Source: Nitrospira_D sp035465795 (GTDB taxonomy: Bacteria > Nitrospirota > Nitrospiria > Nitrospirales > Nitrospiraceae). From it: a stretch of 64,000 bases of DNA. The stretch is taken from assembly GCF_049546785.1 (NCBI RefSeq), contig NZ_JBMWAN010000003.1:1-64000 (forward strand), given 5' to 3'. Shown piece by piece: positions 7,914-15,381 of this stretch. The notes below the pieces were generated by a model. The model was given only the letters and a program-made list of their open reading frames with translations, did not search any database and had not been told where the DNA came from. The position numbers and the translations under genes were made by a program. Position 1 is the first letter of the stretch; the number at the start of each line of letters is the position of its first letter.

Positions 7914-8141
7914 ATGAACGAGTATCAAATCGGCGGCGGCCTGCGGCTTCTCACGGCCATCGAAAAGTCCGAGGCCTTTGCCGAATTTCTCAAGAACCGG
8001 CTGGTTCGTGCCCTCGAAACAGAAGACCCGACGGAATTGCACTATCTGCTGGCGCAATTGGACGATTACCATTCATACATGTGGCGCTACTATAAAAAGC
8101 TGGCCAGCGATCGTTCCGAGCGCATGAATCCCGGCGTGTAA
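7914..8141 (+). CDS. Hypothetical protein, 75 aa
   Basis: Not recognised. ATG 7914 follows AAGGAGG at ideal spacing, which is decisive over the earlier in-frame codon at 7839. The protein is helical and mixed-charge with an aromatic cluster (YHSYMWRYYKKL) near residues 53-64. No signal peptide or membrane segment is visible. The FIST-domain gene follows 16 bases later, and the two may be co-transcribed. Confidence 0.75.
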   Translation: MNEYQIGGGLRLLTAIEKSEAFAEFLKNRLVRALETEDPTELHYLLAQLDDYHSYMWRYYKKLASDRSERMNPGV

Positions 8142-8157
8142 CGGCCTTACGACTCAC

Positions 8158-9384
8158 ATGCCTAGTTTTCTCCCCACATCCTTGTCCCAGTCCGACACCT
8201 TTCAGTTCGTCTCTGCCGTCAGCCGGAGTACCGATACAGAGGCGGCGGCTCGCGATCTTGTCGATGAGATAAGGGGAAAGCTGGGGGGGGCGGCGCCGGA
8301 TCTGGCCTGCCTGTTCTTTTCTTCTCACCATGTGTCCCGGGCGGAGGTCCTTGCCGAAACGATTGCGGACTCGCTCCGGGCCCGTGTGTGCATCGGCTGT
8401 AGCGGCGAAGGTGTGATTGCCGGCGCCGAAGAGCTGGAGACCGCTCCTGCCGTCGCGCTCTGGGTGGCCTGTCTTCCCGGTGTCACGCTGACCCCCGTGA
8501 GGCTGTCATTTTCTCCCACCCAGGACCAGTTTTCGCTGGTTGGTTGGCCTGAAGCGGATGGCATCGATTCCACTTTCCTCCTGTTCGCTGATCCCTACAC
8601 GACGCCCATGCAGGATGTGCTCTCTCTGCTGGAAGAGCGCTATCCCGGGACTCCGGCAATCGGCGGGCTTTCCGGTGGCGGTCAGGATGCGGGAGAGAAT
8701 CGCCTCGTCCTTGGGCGGCAGGCGTTCGAAAACGGTCTGGTCGGGGTGCGCATATCCGGCCCGGTGGAAGTCCGCCCCGTGATCTCGCAAGGGTGCCGGC
8801 CTATTGGCGAACGCTATGTGGTGACCAAAGCCGAACACAATATGGTGCATGAATTGGGCGGAACGCCGGCCTTGGAACGGTTGCAACACGTCTTTGAATC
8901 ACTCGGCGGCGAGGACCGGCGCCGGGCGCATCGGGCGCTCCATATCGGCATCGTCATCGATGAACATCGTAATCGGTTTGAACGGGGGGATTTTCTCGTG
9001 CGGAATCTTGTGGGGGCCGACCAGGCGACCGGCGCTGTGGCCATCGGGGATGTGGTGCAGGAAGGGCAGACGGTGCAGTTTCATCTGCGCGATGCGAAAT
9101 CGGCCAGCGAAGACTTGAGTTTGCTCCTCGCGGCCGATCGTACGAGTCACAGGAATCCACCGTTAGGCGCGCTGGTCTTTAGTTGCTGCGGTCGGGGGCA
9201 GGGGTTGTTCGGCCGCCCCCATCACGATTCGGGAATTTTGGCCGAACGGTTGGGAAACATCCCGGTAGCGGGGTTCTTTGCCCAGGGCGAAATCGGTCCT
9301 GTGGGAGGCCGCAACTTTCTCCATGGCTATACGGCCAGCATGGCGCTCTTCGCCGAACCAACCGCGAAATCAGGTGTGAAATAA
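8158..9384 (+). CDS. FIST N/C domain protein
   Basis: Two-part FIST architecture. The N-terminal part has the LACLFFSSHH strand and the CIGCSGEGVI segment. The C-terminal FIST_C part ends with GALVFSCCGRGQGLFG and the GFFAQGEIGPVGG motif, family hallmarks. FIST domains are predicted sensors of small ligands, proposed to bind amino acids, and are often found with signalling domains; here the protein is stand-alone and soluble (408 aa). Three cysteines cluster in the signature loops. Confidence 0.9.
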   Translation: MPSFLPTSLSQSDTFQFVSAVSRSTDTEAAARDLVDEIRGKLGGAAPDLACLFFSSHHVSRAEVLAETIADSLRARVCIGCSGEGVIAGAEELETAPAVALWVACLPGVTLTPVRLSFSPTQDQFSLVGWPEADGIDSTFLLFADPYTTPMQDVLSLLEERYPGTPAIGGLSGGGQDAGENRLVLGRQAFENGLVGVRISGPVEVRPVISQGCRPIGERYVVTKAEHNMVHELGGTPALERLQHVFESLGGEDRRRAHRALHIGIVIDEHRNRFERGDFLVRNLVGADQATGAVAIGDVVQEGQTVQFHLRDAKSASEDLSLLLAADRTSHRNPPLGALVFSCCGRGQGLFGRPHHDSGILAERLGNIPVAGFFAQGEIGPVGGRNFLHGYTASMALFAEPTAKSGVK

Positions 9385-9442
9385 TCGTTGGTGTGCGTCG
9401 GTGTGGGGCGATCGGTATTCATCTTTGAGACCAGGAGGCAAC

Positions 9443-9814
9443 ATGAGCGGAAATGAGTCATCGGCACCGGAAGGGAAAGAGATCGTGACCTCGTCCGGTC
9501 TTCAGTACATCGATCAAGTGGTAGGAACGGGCGAGGTGGCGAAGGTCGGGCAGACCGTCTCGGTGCATTACACCGGCTGGCTGACGAACGGGACGAAGTT
9601 CGATAGTTCGGTTGACCGCGGCCAGCCGTTCTCCTTTCCCCTCGGAGCCGGGCGGGTGATCAAGGGGTGGGATGAAGGGGTGCAGGGCATGAAAGTCGGC
9701 GGGAAGCGGAAGCTGACGATCCCGGCCAATCTCGGCTATGGCGCGCGCGGCGCCGGAGGGGTGATTCCCCCCAACGCCACGCTGGTGTTTGATGTCGAAC
9801 TACTCAGCGTGTAG
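9443..9814 (+). CDS. FKBP-type peptidyl-prolyl cis-trans isomerase
   Basis: A single FKBP domain fills the 123-aa protein: VHYTGWLTNGTKFDSS, the GRVIKGWDEGVQGM active-site strand and GYGARGAGGVIPPNATL. It catalyses proline isomerisation during folding. No signal peptide is visible, so it is cytoplasmic. ATG 9443 is preceded by CAGGAGG, deciding the start over an in-frame codon at 9401. The gene ends 15 bases before gcvT. Confidence 0.93.
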   Translation: MSGNESSAPEGKEIVTSSGLQYIDQVVGTGEVAKVGQTVSVHYTGWLTNGTKFDSSVDRGQPFSFPLGAGRVIKGWDEGVQGMKVGGKRKLTIPANLGYGARGAGGVIPPNATLVFDVELLSV

Positions 9815-9829
9815 GAGCGGACTGCTCAT

Positions 9830-10930
9830 ATGAAACAAACGCCGCTCATCGCACAGCATAGAAATGCCGGTGCGAAGCTCGTCGATTTCGCCGGCTGGGA
9901 AATGCCGATCCAGTATTCCGGTGTCATCGACGAATACCAGACCGTTCGCCAGAAAGCCGGCTTGTTCGATGTGAGCCACATGGGGCGGCTCATGGTGTCG
10001 GGCACGGGCGGGCTGGAGTTTCTTCAGTCGGTGACCACCAATGATGTCGGCAGATTGGCGGTCGGCCAGGCGCAGTACTCCATGGTCTGTAACGACCAGG
10101 GTGGGATCAAAGACGATATCTTCGTCTATCGGCTCAAGCCGATGGACTATCTGCTCTGTGTCAACGCCTCGAATCGCGAAAAGATCCATACGTGGCTGCA
10201 GGCCCATGCCAGGGCAACGACCGTGGTACTCGAAGATCATTCCGACCGGATGGCGCAGATCGCTCTCCAGGGGCCATTGTCCAGAGACATTGTCGTTGCG
10301 TTGGGCGGGACGGCGGTTTCGGTGCTGAAACTCCACCACACCTGCGAAGCCACGCTGGCCTCGATTCCAACACTGGTGGCAAGGACCGGATACACCGGGG
10401 AGTTGGGCTATGAGTTGTACGCGGCGGCGGATCGCATCGGTTCGTTGTGGGAACGGATTCTGGAGCAGGGTGCAGCTCAGGGAGTGAAGCCGGCCGGCTT
10501 AGGGGCCCGCGACCTCCTCCGGCTGGAGATGGGGTATCTGCTCTATGGCAACGATATTGGTGAAGAGACGACTCCGATCGAAGCCGGAGTGGAGTGGACG
10601 GTGAGTGTCGACAAAGGAATATTTCTCGGCCGCGCGGCCTTGGTGGCACAAAAAGAATGTGGACCGATGAAGCGGTTTGTCGGGTTTGAATTGCTGGAGA
10701 AGGCCGTTCCCCGGCATGGATTCAAGATCCTCGAATCGGTCTCCTCACGGGTGATCGGCGAGGTGTCGAGCGGCAACCTGTCGCCCATTCTCCAAAAGGG
10801 GATCGGGTTGGGTTACGTTCCCCCCGCGCAGTCTGCCGTCGGCACGCCGATCATGATCGATATTCGCGGGAAAGCGGTTCCAGCCCGGGTGGTAAAGACC
10901 CCTTTTTATCGAAAACCCAAGGCTGTGTAG
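9830..10930 (+). CDS. gcvT: Glycine cleavage system T protein (aminomethyltransferase)
   Basis: GcvT transfers the aminomethyl group from the H protein to tetrahydrofolate, giving 5,10-methylene-THF and ammonia. The 366-aa length is typical. Visible family motifs are the N-terminal HAGAKLVDF-type opening (here NAGAKLVDFAGWEMPIQY), GLFDVSHMGR, the GYTGELGYELY folate-site segment and LRLEMGYLLYG. gcvP lies 4.5 kb away on the other strand and no gcvH is in the window, so the system is split. Confidence 0.96.
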   Translation: MKQTPLIAQHRNAGAKLVDFAGWEMPIQYSGVIDEYQTVRQKAGLFDVSHMGRLMVSGTGGLEFLQSVTTNDVGRLAVGQAQYSMVCNDQGGIKDDIFVYRLKPMDYLLCVNASNREKIHTWLQAHARATTVVLEDHSDRMAQIALQGPLSRDIVVALGGTAVSVLKLHHTCEATLASIPTLVARTGYTGELGYELYAAADRIGSLWERILEQGAAQGVKPAGLGARDLLRLEMGYLLYGNDIGEETTPIEAGVEWTVSVDKGIFLGRAALVAQKECGPMKRFVGFELLEKAVPRHGFKILESVSSRVIGEVSSGNLSPILQKGIGLGYVPPAQSAVGTPIMIDIRGKAVPARVVKTPFYRKPKAV

Positions 10931-10941
10931 CGGCTATTGTT

Positions 10942-11457
10942 ATGACGAAGAACATCTATAAGGGCCGTGTCGTGACGCTCAACATTGATACGGTGCAGCT
11001 GCCCAATGGCGTGACGGTCGATCTGGAAACGATTCGTCATCCCGGCGCAGCAGCCGTTGTGCCGATGAAGGATGACGGTACGGTCGTGTTGATCCGTCAA
11101 TTCCGCCATGCGGCGGGCGGGTTCATTTATGAAATCCCGGCCGGCAAGCTCAACCCCGGCGAAGATCCGCTTCATTGTGCTGCGCGAGAGTTGGAAGAGG
11201 AGATCGGATATCGGGCCTCTACCTTCTCGCTGCTTTCCAGCATCTTCACCGCACCCGGGTTTGTGGACGAGGTGATTCATGTCTATAAGGCCACGGGATT
11301 GACTCAGGGCCGGCAACAACTCGATCGGGACGAAGTGCTGGAAGTCGTTGAGATGCCGCTGCGTGAGGCAATGAGAAAAATCGAGGACGGGACGATCCGG
11401 GATGCCAAGACGATTGTAGGATTGCAGGCGGTTTATATCAAGGAAGCGGCCAGGTAG
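10942..11457 (+). CDS. NUDIX hydrolase (ADP-ribose pyrophosphatase-like)
   Basis: A complete Nudix box spans residues 68-90 (G68, E74, R82-E83, E86-E87, G89). The preceding VVLIRQFRHAAGGFIYEIPAG segment and the overall 171-aa layout resemble ADP-ribose/ADP-sugar pyrophosphatases of the NudF group. The true substrate is not determined by sequence. It starts 11 bases after gcvT, so co-transcription is likely. Confidence 0.9.
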   Translation: MTKNIYKGRVVTLNIDTVQLPNGVTVDLETIRHPGAAAVVPMKDDGTVVLIRQFRHAAGGFIYEIPAGKLNPGEDPLHCAARELEEEIGYRASTFSLLSSIFTAPGFVDEVIHVYKATGLTQGRQQLDRDEVLEVVEMPLREAMRKIEDGTIRDAKTIVGLQAVYIKEAAR

Positions 11458-11468
11458 AGAACCTGCCC

Positions 11469-11501
11469 GAGAGAGCTCCCGCTCGAAGCGGGAACTCTCT
11501 C
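11469..11501. terminator. Hairpin between convergent genes, no U-tract
   Basis: A 14-bp near-perfect inverted repeat (11469-11482 with 11488-11501, one mismatch) lies between the NUDIX gene and the convergent small secreted-protein gene. Neither strand shows a T run after it, so it may act as an RNA-stabilising or factor-assisted end rather than a classical terminator. Confidence 0.5.
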
Positions 11502-11535
11502 AAGCCAGCTAGCCTCGCCAAAAGCAAGAACGGGA

Positions 11536-11748
11536 TTACTTTCCGCCCTTCTCTTCCTTCTTCTTCTCGTCGCCGAACACGACGTGTCCGCCCTTCTTCT
11601 CTTCCTTCTTCTTCTCTTCGCCGAACACCACAACGTGTCCGCCCTTCTTCTCGCCCTTGCTTTCCTTCTTTTCCTCACCGGCGAAAGAGGGAGCGCTGAA
11701 CGACACTGCCACCGCAACCGCCATGACTGCCATCAACATGCGCTTCAT
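11536..11748 (-). CDS. Small secreted Lys/Glu-rich repeat protein, 70 aa
   Basis: A clear Sec signal peptide (basic MKRM start, hydrophobic core, SFA cleavage near residue 23) precedes a 47-residue mature part made almost wholly of K, E and G. It holds two near-identical blocks with core GGHVVVFGEEKKKEE and GGHVVFGDEKKKEE. The start at 11748 is set by GGGAGG upstream; the longer 101-aa reading would destroy the signal peptide. No family is recognised. The paired His residues hint at metal or surface binding, which is inference only. Confidence 0.78.
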   Translation of the reverse strand: MKRMLMAVMAVAVAVSFSAPSFAGEEKKESKGEKKGGHVVVFGEEKKKEEKKGGHVVFGDEKKKEEKGGK

Positions 11749-11970
11749 AATAAATAACCTCCCTAAGGTTGAAGAAACTTGTGCCTCTGATCGGGCACTA
11801 CCCTGTGCTTGAGCAAGCGGCATGCCGAAGCGGATCTTCAAATCACTTCATTGTAATTCCATGTGGTTAGGTGCTTTTTCTAATCTGAAAATGAAGGGGA
11901 AATCATCCGGTGCCCTGTGGCAGATTGGTTGAAGTCTCAACTAAACTGCCTCAACCTCAGGAGCATGAGC

Positions 11971-12558
11971 GTGGCCCAACGGTCCCGGTTACCCGATCAT
12001 ATTCAGCCAGGGATACGGATCCTCTTTGTGGGGATCAATCCGGGGCGCAGATCTGCTGCGACGGGCCATCATTATGCGGGACGCTCCAATCGGTTCTGGA
12101 AGCTCCTCCATGCGGCCGACCTCGTGTCCGAGCCATTGACCTACCAAGATGATTGGCGGCTACCGGAATGGGGCCTGGGCCTCACGAACATTATCAGCCG
12201 GTGCAGTGCGGGCATTGATGTGCTGGAAGCAGAAGAGTATCGGGCCGGGCTGGCGGCCCTGACCAGAAAAGTCCGGCGGTATCAGCCTCAGATCGTGGCC
12301 CTCTTGGGTGTCACGATTTATCGAACGATTTTTGGGCAGGATCGTCAATTGCCGTCTCGCCTGGATCTTGGCTTGACGGGAACCTCCCTCGCCGGGGTCC
12401 CTGTATTTCTCTTGCCGAATCCGAGTGGCCGCAACGTCCATTATTCGTACAGTCAGATGCTTGAGGCGTTTCAAATCCTTCGCCGCAACATGTCTGTCAT
12501 GACTACAGGGCACCATTCGAAGCGCGACCCCCGGCATGATGAGGCCAGAAGGTCTTGA
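11971..12558 (+). CDS. mug: Mismatch-specific (G:U/T) DNA glycosylase, Mug family
   Basis: The TDG/Mug motifs are present: ILFVGINPGRRSA (active-site loop, GINPG) and FLLPNPSGRN (second motif, NPSG). The enzyme excises uracil or ethenocytosine opposite guanine in duplex DNA. Start: AGGAG at 11959-11963 lies 7 bases before GTG 11971 but only one base before ATG 11965, so the GTG is preferred; ATG 11965 adds two residues. The C-terminal tail (SKRDPRHDEARRS) is basic. Confidence 0.9.
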   Translation: MAQRSRLPDHIQPGIRILFVGINPGRRSAATGHHYAGRSNRFWKLLHAADLVSEPLTYQDDWRLPEWGLGLTNIISRCSAGIDVLEAEEYRAGLAALTRKVRRYQPQIVALLGVTIYRTIFGQDRQLPSRLDLGLTGTSLAGVPVFLLPNPSGRNVHYSYSQMLEAFQILRRNMSVMTTGHHSKRDPRHDEARRS

Positions 12559-12772
12559 TGAATTCGTATCCGATCATTCCTGCCCCCCCCGGGGTCGGCC
12601 TGCGTCCATGTCACTTTTTGTCAGCAGTTTGTTTCCTTCTTGCAACAAGACAGCAGGACACGAACCACCATCGGTAATCATTTCGATATGTTATGCATGG
12701 CTGTCAGTGGCATTAAGCTTGCTTTTTATTTTCGTAGTTTTACCTTGCATAAGGCTGTTTGAGAGGGGGGTT

Positions 12773-13420
12773 ATGTATCGCCTTGCCGGGGTGATTTGTG
12801 CATCAGTCGTGATCTGGTCGGGTGGCGTCACGTTCGCGGGCGCTCAACCGACGACGCAAGAACTCATTGCAGGGGCGATGCAGGCCTGTCATGACGGGCG
12901 CGTCGCGCCTGATCGGGCGACACGGGCGGGACACTTTGAAAAAGGGCAGGCGTTAGGCGAGCAAGCCGTGGCAGCCGATGAACAGTCTGCGGATGCCCAT
13001 TTTGCCTTGTTCTGCAACCTGGGGGAACTCATGCGCATCGACGGCGAAATGAGCCTTTCCTCCGTGATGGGCTTTCGCCGCATGATGAAGGAACTGGACC
13101 GGACCCTGGTTCTGGCTCCCGAGCATCTCGATGCCCTTTCAGCCAGAGGGACGCTGCTTGTGCGGTTACCCTCTCTCCTGGGTGGCGATCCGGACAAGGG
13201 AGAGCAGCTCCTGCGGCATGTGATCCAGCAGGAGCCGCAGTCCGTGAACGCCCGGATCAGTCTCGCGAAGAGTTACTGCAAACGGGGGCGCCATCAGGAT
13301 GCCGTCAGCCTGGCGTCCGAGGCCTTGACCCTGGCGCAAGCCCAACAGCAAGACGATTTTATCCCCGAAGCCACCCGTGTCGTGGCCCAACTCCGTGCCA
13401 CCGGCAACAAGGGCAACTAG
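12773..13420 (+). CDS. TPR-containing exported protein
   Basis: The chosen ATG (12773) follows a GAGAGGGGGG purine run and begins a signal peptide (MYRLAGVICASVVIW... to FAGAQ). The earlier in-frame start at 12536 would overlap the Mug gene and put a hydrophobic stretch before this. The mature part contains TPR-like helical pairs (EHLDALSARGTLLVRLP, SVNARISLAKSYCKRGRHQD). No partner is evident. The 215-bp stretch before it is AT-rich compared with its surroundings. Confidence 0.78.
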   Translation: MYRLAGVICASVVIWSGGVTFAGAQPTTQELIAGAMQACHDGRVAPDRATRAGHFEKGQALGEQAVAADEQSADAHFALFCNLGELMRIDGEMSLSSVMGFRRMMKELDRTLVLAPEHLDALSARGTLLVRLPSLLGGDPDKGEQLLRHVIQQEPQSVNARISLAKSYCKRGRHQDAVSLASEALTLAQAQQQDDFIPEATRVVAQLRATGNKGN

Positions 13421-13646
13421 CCGCCTCCTCCCTTTCCCCGCAGCCTCTTCTAGAACCGCCTCGCAAATCATGTTATCTTCAACGCGCCTTGAATGGCACA
13501 GGTTGCTAGTCCAGTGTCCGCCGCGACTGTGAACACGCATCGGGGACACGCCTTCTCGATGTGCGATTGAGCATTGACGCATGACGAGAACGGAGAGAGC
13601 AGCTATGAACATCGACTACTAGTCAAAAGCGAGGAGTACCCCCACT

Positions 13647-14426
13647 ATGTTACTGAGCGGAAAGAAAGGCCTCATTATCGGCGTCGCCAACAAGCACAGC
13701 ATCGCCTGGGCCATTGCCCAGTCGGCCGCGGGCCAGGGCGCCCAACTGATGTTCAACTATCAGAGTGAGCGGCTGCGGGGAAATGTCGAAGAGCTCGTGG
13801 CGACCATGCCTGGCGCCAAAGCCTTTCCATGCGATGCCGGTGATGACGCACAGATCGCCGCGTTGATGGAGAACGTGGGCAAGGAAGTCGGCCAGCTCGA
13901 TTTCCTCGTCCACTCCATCGCGTTTGCGCCCCGGGAGGAACTCACAGGCCAATTCGTCAACACGACCCGGCAGGGTTTCGCGACGGCCCTCGATGTCAGC
14001 GCCTATTCCCTCGTGGCTTTCACACGCGCGGCCTTGCCCCTCATGAACAATGGCGGATCCGTGGTCACATTGAGCTATCTCGGCGCGGAGCGCGTCGTGC
14101 CGCATTACAACGTCATGGGCGTGGCCAAGGCGGCCCTCGAAGCCTCCGTGCGCTACCTCGCCAACGACCTGGGTCCCCAAAACATTCGCGTGAATGCCAT
14201 CTCTGCCGGGCCGATCAAGACCCTCGCCGCTCGCGGCGTCTCCGGGATCAGCAAGATGGTCGATCACCACAAAGAGTTTGCGCCGCTCCGCCGCGCCACC
14301 GAGCAAGGCGAAGTCGGCGATACGGCACTCTTTCTAGTGAGCTCACTGGGACGAGGCATTACCGGTGAAGTGATCTACGTGGATGGCGGGTATAACATTC
14401 TCGGATCGCTGGCTTCGGTTGAGTGA
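13647..14426 (+). CDS. fabI: Enoyl-[acyl-carrier-protein] reductase (NADH), FabI
   Basis: FabI performs the last reduction of each fatty-acid elongation cycle. The SDR-fold sequence starts LSGKKGLIIGVANKHSIAWA, typical of FabI rather than other SDRs, and ends with the YVDGGYNILG segment. Catalytic residues visible by alignment to the E. coli enzyme pattern are Y144, Y154 and K161 (Y-x6-K). The length of 259 aa is standard. GAGGAG precedes the ATG. A 226-bp untranslated stretch upstream holds a tiny reading frame (13605-13622, five codons). Confidence 0.96.
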   Translation: MLLSGKKGLIIGVANKHSIAWAIAQSAAGQGAQLMFNYQSERLRGNVEELVATMPGAKAFPCDAGDDAQIAALMENVGKEVGQLDFLVHSIAFAPREELTGQFVNTTRQGFATALDVSAYSLVAFTRAALPLMNNGGSVVTLSYLGAERVVPHYNVMGVAKAALEASVRYLANDLGPQNIRVNAISAGPIKTLAARGVSGISKMVDHHKEFAPLRRATEQGEVGDTALFLVSSLGRGITGEVIYVDGGYNILGSLASVE

Positions 14427-14428
14427 CG

Positions 14429-14484
14429 GTGAAGCGTCTCTTGTGAAGCGTGAAGCGCGAGCCTCATCTCGCGAGAGACGAGAT
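14429..14484. repeat. Heptad/inverted repeat element, GTGAAGC type
   Basis: GTGAAGC occurs at 14429, 14443 and 14450, in phase with a 7-bp period, with a degenerate unit at 14436. It is followed by an inverted repeat ATCTCG (14466-14471) / CGAGAT (14479-14484). The same words recur at 39291-39356. It lies between convergent fabI and arfB. Confidence 0.6.
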
Positions 14485-14509
14485 ACGACCGACGCGTCAC
14501 GCGCGATCG

Positions 14510-14920
14510 CTACTCGATCGTTCCTCTGAGCGCTTTCAGTCGCCCCTGCTTCTTCTTGCTCTCGATCCGCCGGTTCTGAGAGCCCTTCGTCGGCTTGGTG
14601 GGCCTACGTTTCTTCCGCGGGATCGCCACGCTCTGAATCAAGAGGCAGAGCCGTTTCAGGGCATCTTCCCGGTTGCGCTCCTGAGTGCGATGCTGCTGCG
14701 CCTTTATCGTAATCACGCCGTCATCTGAGATCCGAGTATCCCGCAGCTTCAGCAGCTCTTCCTTATAGAACGGCGGCAAGGACGACGCCTTGATGTCGAA
14801 CTGCAAATGGATGGCCGTGGAGACTTTGTTGACGTTCTGTCCTCCGGCTCCCTGCGACCGCACGGCATGAATGTCGATTTCAGAGTCAGGGATGGTGACG
14901 TGTGATGAGATGTGCAGCAT
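14510..14920 (-). CDS. arfB: Peptidyl-tRNA hydrolase ArfB (YaeJ-like ribosome rescue)
   Basis: A release-factor-like domain with GGQ at residues 26-28 (SQGAGGQNVNKVST) but without stop-codon recognition domains. The lysine/arginine-rich tail (IPRKKRRPTKPTKGSQNRR) is what ArfB inserts into the empty mRNA channel of stalled ribosomes. Length 136 aa fits the family. ATG 14920 lacks a good Shine-Dalgarno; a promoter -10 box ends 8 bases upstream, suggesting a leaderless mRNA. Confidence 0.92.
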   Translation of the reverse strand: MLHISSHVTIPDSEIDIHAVRSQGAGGQNVNKVSTAIHLQFDIKASSLPPFYKEELLKLRDTRISDDGVITIKAQQHRTQERNREDALKRLCLLIQSVAIPRKKRRPTKPTKGSQNRRIESKKKQGRLKALRGTIE

Positions 14921-14928
14921 CGTCAAGG

Positions 14929-14957
14929 AGTGTACTCCAGGCGAGCCGATCTCACAA
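14929..14957 (-). promoter_or_regulatory. Promoter placed for a leaderless arfB transcript
   Basis: On the minus strand TTGTGA (14957-14952), 17-bp spacer, TACACT (14934-14929). Eight bases then separate the -10 box from the arfB ATG. Confidence 0.5.
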
Positions 14958-15016
14958 TTGCCGCAGTGGAGGTACAATTTTGATCACGGGGAAATTGACC
15001 GGATGAGGGGGAAAGC

Positions 15017-15241
15017 CTACTGCAGTTCAGGCACGCGGTCGATGATGCGGAGGCGGACGTCGTTCCCGAGTTGAATCTGCACCATCTTAGTCGCCAGCCT
15101 TGTGCGGATTTGGTTCACGTCTTCGACCGTGAATTCGAGCGTGCCCCCGCAGCGTTCGACCAGGTGATAGAGCAGCAACGTGGTCAGGTAGCTGACTTCT
15201 TCGTCGTTCGCATGTTCGCTGAAATTGAGGATTTGCGGCAT
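15017..15241 (-). CDS. Hypothetical protein, 74 aa
   Basis: Not recognised. The frame begins MPQILNFSEHANDEEVSYL. An earlier in-frame start at 15328 adds about 29 residues of poor quality, so ATG 15241 (GGA six bases upstream) is preferred. The protein is compact, acidic to neutral and soluble, with a hydrophobic helix (YLTTLLLYHLVERC). It lies downstream of gcvP on the same strand, about 140 bases after its stop, and could be its distal co-transcribed gene. Confidence 0.6.
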   Translation of the reverse strand: MPQILNFSEHANDEEVSYLTTLLLYHLVERCGGTLEFTVEDVNQIRTRLATKMVQIQLGNDVRLRIIDRVPELQ

Positions 15242-15381
15242 GATCGTCCAGCCTCTCCGTGGGTGACGGCTAGTTATCGCCGAATTGAGCGCTGATCGAC
15301 AATGCCCCAAAAGATGGGGGTTCCGCAAGCGACACTTTTGTACAAAGAGGAAGCGGGGCTCAACAGTCCCGAGGCGGAGGG

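Noticed and set aside
14450..14728. Plus-strand frame opposite arfB
   Set aside because: Antisense of arfB; begins in the heptad/inverted repeat element.
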